A stretch of DNA of 64,000 nt from Alisma plantago-aquatica (taxonomy: Eukaryota > Streptophyta > Magnoliopsida > Alismatales > Alismataceae), in NCBI GenBank assembly GCA_963693085.1, contig OY856412.1, forward strand, positions 1,413,032,394-1,413,096,393, in the 5' to 3' direction. Shown here one piece after another: positions 57,205 through 64,000 of the stretch. The notes under the pieces are model-generated. The model made no database searches, was not told the DNA's origin, and worked only from the letters and a program-made list of their open reading frames with translations. Each line of letters opens with the position of its first letter. The stretch's first letter is position 1. Made by a program: the position numbers and the translations under genes.

Positions 57205-57595
57205 AGTCAGGCTAGAATACACTCGAGTGTACATATCACGTCATACAGCCCAATGGTGTTTTCCTATCTAGACCATGTTTTTCAAAAATCTAATCCATTG
57301 ATCTTAATGGTTACAATAATAATAGGTCACATACGAAATTTGAGCTCATTTGGATGAGTGTAAGTCACTCATCCAACGACAAAAAAATTGACACACAAAA
57401 CTAATTTAAAATGCCTGATTTTTGCATCCTTTAGATACACGACCTATAAGTGTCCAAATGAGCTAAAATTTATTATAAAGTATGTTCTTGAGATATTTAA
57501 GAAGATCAACGGTTTAGATTTTTCAAAAAGTTATTGCATCTTTAAAATGACTGAGGTGTACGGTGCCTCCGGTACACTCGAGTGTACACTAGCCT

Positions 57596-57599
<4 letters not shown>
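57205..57599. mobile_element. MITE with AGTCAGGCTAG ends
   Basis: The ends agtcaggctagaatacactc (57205) and, inverted, agtcaggctagtgtacactc (57599) match over about 28 bases and include the palindrome acactcgagtgt. It is 395 bases with no coding capacity, and TA repeats follow it; (GA)n precedes it. Confidence 0.8.
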
Positions 57600-57667
<68 letters not shown>

Positions 57668-57668
57668 G
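57600..57668. repeat. (TA)n microsatellite
   Basis: About 33 TA units with one G. Confidence 0.97.
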
Positions 57669-57950
57669 ACAAGTTGCATGAGGGCCGACTCAGATGGTAC
57701 AGATATGTGCAACACAGACCTACTAGTGCGCCTATACGAAACAATGCTATTGAGCCAAACACTATAAATAGAAGAAGAGGAAGGCCTAAATTAACATGGG
57801 ATGAGCTTATAAAGAGAGATTTTGAATCTTTATATCTCAATCAGAATATGGCCCATGATAGAGCTGAATGGAAACGAAGGATCCATGTAGCCGACCCCAA
57901 CATAGTTGGGATTGAGGGTTAGATGATGATGACGATGATATATATATATA
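57669..57950 (+). pseudogene. 3' end of an RTE-type LINE
   Basis: The frame gives [20 protein letters not shown], then RRGRPKLTWDELIKRDFESL and AEWKRRIHVADPN with a stop at the expected end. This is the C-terminus after RT of plant RTE-clade LINEs. It ends in a gatgatgatgacgatgat tail, typical of RTE. The 5' truncation begins directly after (TA)n. Confidence 0.8.
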
Positions 57951-57970
57951 TATATCTGTGTGTGTGTATA

Positions 57971-58380
57971 GAGTAGCGATCCAGTGAGAAACATCCTACG
58001 GTGAGAGCATGAGAGGCATTTGAATAGCTACAAATTAGTAATTATTTTTTAAAATCCAACCGTATAGATGGAAAAAGCATCATTTCATTTACCTTGTCGC
58101 AAAAATTCATTGCAATCAGACATTGTTTACATGTCCATATGTACAATATACACTTTTTACATCCAACGGTCAGCCTGAAATTCAATATAGAGCGTCGAAA
58201 AATATATGGTTGTTGTGAATGATCTACAAATTGGATGGTGATAAAATTTTATAGGAAGGTAGATATCGAGGTATACTTGTAATCTGTACGGTTGGATTAT
58301 GAAAAATTGATCTATGTGGAGAGTTATTTAAATGTCTCTCATGCTCTCACCAGATATGTTTCTCACTGGATCGTTGCCCG

Positions 58381-58381
<1 letters not shown>
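57971..58381. mobile_element. MITE with CGATCCAGTGAGAAACAT ends
   Basis: The left end gcgatccagtgagaaacatc (57976) and inverted right end acgatccagtgagaaacata (58375) continue to match for about 55 bases (ggtgagagcatgagag). It is about 411 bases, non-coding, between TA/TG and TA tracts. Confidence 0.8.
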
Positions 58382-58432
<51 letters not shown>

Positions 58433-58917
58433 GTGTGTGCATATATATATATATGTCTATATATGTATGCATATATATACATATACATATATATACATAT
58501 ATACACACACATATATATATATATATACACATATATACATATATATATACATATACATATATATACATATATACATATATAAATATATATACATATATAC
58601 ATATATATATGTATATATATATATATATATACATACATATATATATATATATGTATATATGTGTATATGTATATATGTTTGTATATATATGTGTATATAT
58701 ATATATACATATATATACATATATATGTATATATGTATATATGTATATATATGTATATATATGTATATATGATACATATATATATACATATATATGTATA
58801 TATATGTATATATATGGATATATATACATATATATATATATATGTACATAAATATGTATATATATGTATATATACATATATATTTATATCTATATATGTA
58901 TATACATACATATATAC
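58382..58917. repeat. Long (TA)n-rich microsatellite with scattered C/G
   Basis: More than 500 bases of TATA with catata and gtatat variants. Reading frames across it on both strands are low-complexity Tyr/Ile artefacts. Confidence 0.95.
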
Positions 58918-59705
58918 TTTATTTTTTCTTTTACCGTGTAATCTAAACCCAAACTGTTGTTTCAATCTCTAGATCCACCTCACAACTTTGTAAGACTCAA
59001 CACCTATAGGTAACTCCTACCATTATGAATCCCCCAAAAATGGTTATCGACCTCACATCTCCATTGCCCTCCTACCTAGTCCTTGAAATCCAACTAGCCT
59101 CTTTACCTTTTGATAGTTGTCATGGTGTTTGTGACCACTGGGATCAATATTGAAATTACTAAACACTTACCACCTCACCATTTTGTATCTGAATCATGGC
59201 AACCCATTTCCTCTATTTCTACCTTTTTTCTCAAACATATGGTCAATTAATAGAAAAATCATTGTCTTTTTCCCTGACTACTACTCAATAAGATCCACCT
59301 TTAATTTTTTCCATTTTGATCTATCTAGCTGTGATGGAATTTAGCTTTTCATAGTCCTCGATGCTTGCTTCCTTACCCCATCATGGTGGGGATCCACTTT
59401 CACACCTCTAGTGGTCTTGTAACCTTGGGTAGAAGGTCGATGGGATCTAGTTGGAAGACAAACACGAATTTGATGCTTCCTCATGTTGATATACTTTTAA
59501 GATGAAGTCATCGGTTTGAGTATCTTTTGCAATTTTTCTTTACTTTATGATTTGAACTATTTGAGTGATTGTATTCCCATTGTACTTTAATATTTACAAA
59601 TACCGATCACAGACATGGCATTTTTTAGTTTTATGTATCTTTGGTTGTGATCCAATCACACACTTAGCTTGTGTGGAACCCCACAATGTGGATATTGGCT
59701 ATAAG
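58918..59705. other. No feature recognised
   Basis: AT-rich DNA with short frames lacking signatures. Confidence 0.4.
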
Positions 59706-60310
59706 TGTTGGGAAATATGGCTACAAAATAGGCATCACAAATAATTTTTTTACTACCATAATCCCCATACACCAGCAGATCGCGTCAACAACTATATAAT
59801 AGAAAGGATGGTTGAGGATATACCTGGTCTTAGAGAAATTCCAGTGACAACTCCTAGTCGTTGTAGTCATGCAACACTCCTAATTGCACTGGGACTTGTC
59901 TGTAGTTGCTCCTGGTCACCACAATGGTTAATCGAGTCGAACAATGCATGCATCAACTCCTTAGTCTGTACCACAAATTGCAAGCTGGCGTTGTCCTCCT
60001 AGTGACATACAAAAGGTACCTTGCCTCTATGTAAATCCACATAGACCGCCTAGAATTCTTGTCATCCTACTAGAATAGATAGGAAGAAGTTATCCCTCCC
60101 ATTGGTGTACTAGTTACTAACTTGCTCTCCCATAATTGTTCTCCCTTTCTATCCCTCCCTTTATCGGGTTGGACTTGCTCGGGTTCTCTCAGTTACCACA
60201 TCCAGAGAATACAAACAATTGTCATAGCAAATTGATTTTTGTATTCTAGGAAGTCCCCAGTACCCCTCTATTTATAGGCGGGTTTAGAGTCTGCGTTCCT
60301 AGTCTATGTG
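59706..60310 (-). mobile_element. Copia LTR fragment (3' part of the LTR)
   Basis: It begins tgttgggaaatatggctaca (complement of the LTR end) and includes the block agatcgcgtcaacaactata and the TATA complement ctatttatag near 60267-60276. It matches 28130-28736 inverted. It stops near 60310, so U3 is missing. Confidence 0.8.
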
Positions 60311-61545
60311 TGTAAGGACCCTGGCCCATTTTTTGGGATAACCCTATTTGCTTTTCTTAAGTATGTTGCTTAGCTCCTTGCTCTAATAATCTGAGATGTA
60401 ATTAGGGCACGTTGGAGGCTTGAGTTCCTTATTTGAGCTGGTTTGCTTGATGTTTGTGTTTTGTGGAGAGGTTTTGGTGCAAATTGCAATTTACCCAAGT
60501 TAGGGGTTGATGTGAAAGTTTGCCACCTCTAGTGTGTTCCTTCTCTCTCTTGGCATTATCTAGAGAAGTGAGAAAGATATGGACACCTTGGTTGAGTGGT
60601 GACATCCTTGATGATATTTTGCACTCATGTTTTAGGTGTATCTTACACCTAGGGGTGTTGTCTCGGGCTTGAGAGCCCTGGAGAGGCCTTGTATCAATTG
60701 TGGGTATCTTAAGGAAACCTCCTATATATTTTGGGGTGGCTAGGGATGTACCATATCAGTTTTGGCCCTAGGGTTTCATCCCTATTGGTTTGTAAAGGGA
60801 GGAGGAGAAGTGTATCAGCCTTAACCAAGGAAGGAGGCTTAGTTGGTGAGCCATAGCTCTTATCACCTTGTTGCATGGTGTTGCATGTGGCTCTTTCTTT
60901 GTGGACATGTGTCATCTTGGGTTCTTTGGTGGTGACACCTTTCCTTTGTTTTCTCTTTCATCTCTTTGGTATATATATCTCTTTCTCTCCATGCAAGAGA
61001 ATCCTTTGGCCATCTTTGCTTTCCTCTTCCTTAGTGGACGATCTGGAGCTTGTGGAGTACTCTCCCTTGGAGCTTGGTGGATGAGCCTAACATTTTGGTG
61101 TCTCCTTTTATCTTCTACCTTGGTAAGCCATGGTCTTTAGTTTTCTTCTCTTCTTCTTTCTTTTTCTCAGCCATGGACCTTGTTTGCTTCTCTTTCCCTC
61201 TCTTGCTCTCTCTTAATCACGATTCTATCTTCCTTCTTGGAGGTGTTGTGGAGATCGAGCTAGGAGGATCTTCTTCTACCTTGAGCTTGGGAAGCTTAGA
61301 CATTGGTGGTAATCCTTAAGGCGGCTTATATAACTATAAACCCTTTTTGTTATTATCACCTTTTACTTGTTATCTTGCTCTTGATCTATGGCTTGATTAT
61401 TGCTTACATGCTAGTAACTTTTCCTTGGTAGCGTTGTGTTCTATTTTGGAAAATGAGTTTCTTAGTTGCTGCTAGCATTGCACCTTTTTTTACCCTATTT
61501 ATAATGTTGTCTTGAGGTTGAAGATGAGTAGGCCGACACATAGGA
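60311..61545. other. Unassigned, possibly an LTR starting TGTAAGGACCC
   Basis: tgtgtaaggaccctggccc at 60308 resembles LTR starts of some chromoviruses. The stretch is T/G-rich with pyrimidine tracts (61130-61230). No coding signature and no defined end. Confidence 0.25.
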
Positions 61546-63050
61546 TGTAACATCCCCGGATTGTCACCTTCTCAAAACCCCATGGAGATGAGAACACAAA
61601 ATCTGAAAACGTTAGCAATTATATCAGAGAGTGATGCGGAAGAGAAATATGCATACATGAACATAAAACCATAACATAAACCATAACATTCTCAACATTT
61701 AACACATTTATATTAAACATGAATTACAATTGCATATTGAACGTGAATTTTACAAGTCTGAACATGTATGCTAACATGATCTTAGACAATAGGTACAACA
61801 TGTACAACTGCTCACTCCTATCTTTTTCCTCCCATGCTATCTCTGAACCTAAAACATACGTGAAACAACGAATCAACACACAAGGTGTTGTGCACGTGGG
61901 TAGAAAGATACATACTAATATGTTTGCATAATTGAAATAACTTGAGAAAGAAAGATGAAAAGAAAACATTGTTTAAAGCGATAATCAAGTAAACATTCCT
62001 TTTATTGCATTCACTTTGATGCAGTTGTAATATACATACTTGCACTTGACTTACATCATCATACATCTAAAATGGGCCAAGGAATCATACATCCATGTTA
62101 GGCAACATACATCCACACCAGGCTATGTGCTCTAGTAGCTACAACCCATCATACTTATTTTTGTTCTATTAGATTTGGCGAAGTATAACTCATACTAGTT
62201 CAACCAAGCAATCATATCCAAATACGAGCATTCAAGATATTACATATCATAGGCAACCAGAAAACTAGTCTTATACTTAATAAATCCCACGTACTTGAGT
62301 TCAGAGATTTCTAATCATTCTTGCTCATCTAGATATTCGGTCATCACCTAATTAATAACAAATATTCATCATTAATACAAGGTTCACCATTATTAATGGT
62401 GTTTAGGTCCAGATTGGGGTTTAGGCCAAACTTAGGTTTAAAATAACCTAAACTTGTTTCTAATATTTTTCTACTGACCTACATGTCATAATTAGGGTCT
62501 GGTTCAATTTTCATAATTTTCTAATGATATGTCTATTTTATAGAATTAAAAGGAGGTTACAAACATGGAATTGGGTTTTAATCAGAAATGACCTATTATT
62601 TTGACATAATAGTCAAATCTGAGTTCATATTTGGTTTCCACATCATACTAAGGTTCAGTAATATTTTTCTCATATTTAATTTCCATGATATGCTAATTAT
62701 ACCGATAATATGATCTCAAAAGAAGCATTATCATCTACATTAAATATCATCATTATTTGTTCATCAAAGGTCTGATCTAAGGGTTGATTAATGTAGAGGA
62801 TATTTTTCTGAGTCTAGGGATATTTTTGGGGCATTTATTGACCAAGGGGTCTATTTTCTATGCATTTTCTAAATTACAATGTATTTCAAAGATTTAAAAG
62901 AAAATTACCTCTTGTTGTGGGGCCCAAGCCCTGAGGTGGTGCTCTATGATTGGACCACGCTGTCCATCATAGGTGTGTGCTCCCTTGTGATGGTTTAGGT
63001 TGGGCCGGTTTTCTTTCTTAGCCGCTCAGTTCAAATGGGTTCACACTTGA
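61546..63050 (-). mobile_element. Del/Tekay-type LTR, 3' part
   Basis: On the minus strand it ends gacaatccggggatgttaca, preceded by sequence in the style of Del/Tekay LTRs (agaatgttatggtttatgtt). A ttgaaccgctggg motif near 63045 echoes the motif cluster of the solo LTR at 5590-5690, though the two LTRs are not the same family. The upstream edge is undefined. Confidence 0.4.
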
Positions 63051-64000
63051 ACCGCTGGGTCTATGATTGTCCTGAGAATGAACCTTGATCGACAAACGAC
63101 TCGTCCTTCCCGTCTACCTCTCTGCGACACAAAAGACTAATGCCGCTGCATAGCCACAGCGGTAATAAGTTAAGGGAAGTTGGGTCATATTGGGGAGAAG
63201 TGATCTTCACCTTCACATTTACAGAGGAGAGAGAGGGCTCCCACGACACAACTCTGAGTCGCAGGGTGACCAACACTTTCACGCCGATCACTATCTGGGA
63301 TCTGCGGCAGAGAAATCTCTACAAGGTTAAGGATTCTGAGAGTTAGGGCCTGGAAAATGGTGAGAAGATAGCACCCTCCTCTAAGAGAGAGGGGTTCCTG
63401 AATCGGCCTTTGTCGCCCCTATTTGAGGTTCCAAGCCCCTTCTACTCCTCGACGGTCTCCATGACCACCCAACGACTGCATCTGCCGCCGGAGTCAAGTT
63501 CTATCATGGCTACATCTTCAGTAGCGAGCCTTGGCTATCCTGAATGTAGGACATCTGCAGTCTCTAGGATCATGACCCCATTAAGATTAAGGCAACAATA
63601 TCCTCAGCATGAGGAGCATCAGGCCACTTCATCAGCATTGGCGAAGGCAGTATGGCAGAGCTTATCGCCATGGTTGAATGCTCTTTCCAAGAAGAAGCCA
63701 GAGCCACCAGAGGTCACAGACTCTAGCTCTTCCAGTCACTTGGATGCCACAGTGGATGATGGTTGCTCTCGAAGAGGGTTTCTTCAAATTCTATTAAACC
63801 TACCATGGTGCAAACGATGGTCCTAAACCACTCTGCGCCCACTACAGCAAACACCTGTGAAAGACGATAGAGAAGGGTGGATGGAGGCCATTGTCTCTCA
63901 GAATGATGGGTGTCCATTCTTGAGTGAAGGGTCAGACGATTTGGAGCGTTCCACTGATCGTGGTTTTTCCAAATAAATCTCCCTTAATTATCCCCACCAT
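63051..64000. other. Unassigned, GC-richer end of the window
   Basis: A 138-codon frame on + (63410-63826) contains SSSIMATSSVASLGYPECRT and ends GFLQILLNLPWCKRWS. I recognise no family. It could be LTR leader, retroelement ORF1 or chance. GC content is higher than in the flank. Confidence 0.3.

Noticed and set aside
58290..58970. Long reading frames rich in Tyr, Ile and His on both strands
   Set aside because: They are translations of the (TA)n microsatellite; low complexity in every frame.

Overview
This window is nuclear DNA of a flowering plant. It has plant Ty3/gypsy (Athila/Tat-like, Del/Tekay-like) and Ty1/copia retroelements, L1-type LINEs with a C-terminal RNase H, a Cassandra element carrying 5S rRNA sequence in its LTRs, and one GC-rich mTERF-family gene of plastid/mitochondrial type. 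The species cannot be resolved from sequence alone; the GC-rich single-exon gene in AT-rich surroundings would suit a monocot or magnoliid but does not prove either. Nearly everything else is nested, decayed mobile DNA.

Layout. 1-12.9 kb: 3' half of a very large Athila-lineage element on +. It holds the integrase end, a conserved post-integrase hairpin, a GC-motif spacer, an Athila-ORF1-type gene and a Del/Tekay-like solo LTR inserted behind it. Two successive Ulp1-like (C48) cysteine-protease modules follow, then a polypurine tract and the 3' LTR. 12.9-17.0 kb: copia LTR stub, then decayed Tat-type gag-pro-RT. 17.0-22.2 kb (-): SIRE-like copia RT/RNase H and a fairly complete L1 LINE. 22.2-25.5 kb (-): short gypsy derivative (LTR, tRNA-Asp primer site, gag stub, post-integrase hairpin). 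25.5-32 kb (+): copia RT/RNase H with a 2.2-kb LTR, a SIRE-like gag and LTR debris. 33-34.2 kb: LINE remnant.

35.6-36.7 kb (-) holds the only convincing host gene, an mTERF protein. 37.1-40.1 kb (-): LINE RNase H fragments around a second copy of the Ulp1-bearing element, whose protease ORF of 244 codons is uninterrupted. 42.0 kb: 156-bp tandem repeat; 44.0 kb: CACTA transposon end. 45-51 kb (-): a LINE (ORF1 and endonuclease) broken by a copia solo LTR, by a complete Cassandra with a perfect 5-bp target duplication, and by an internal tandem duplication. 52.4-53.0 kb: four tandem tRNA-Asn(GUU) copies on a 175-180 bp repeat. 53.6-58.9 kb: a chain of (TA)n tracts, each holding a different transposon (a MULE-like element with 592-bp inverted repeats, three MITEs, one RTE LINE end). 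59.7-64 kb: copia LTR fragment, Del-like LTR sequence and unassigned DNA.

How parts relate. The two Ulp1-bearing copies share homologous U5 ends and a polypurine tract directly after the protease region, so the protease belongs to the retroelement family and is not a host gene caught nearby. In all three modules the position usually held by the catalytic Asp is Asn. Apart from the mTERF gene, the tRNA-Asn array, the Cassandra 5S segments and possibly the intact protease ORF, I see no sequence likely to give a functional product.
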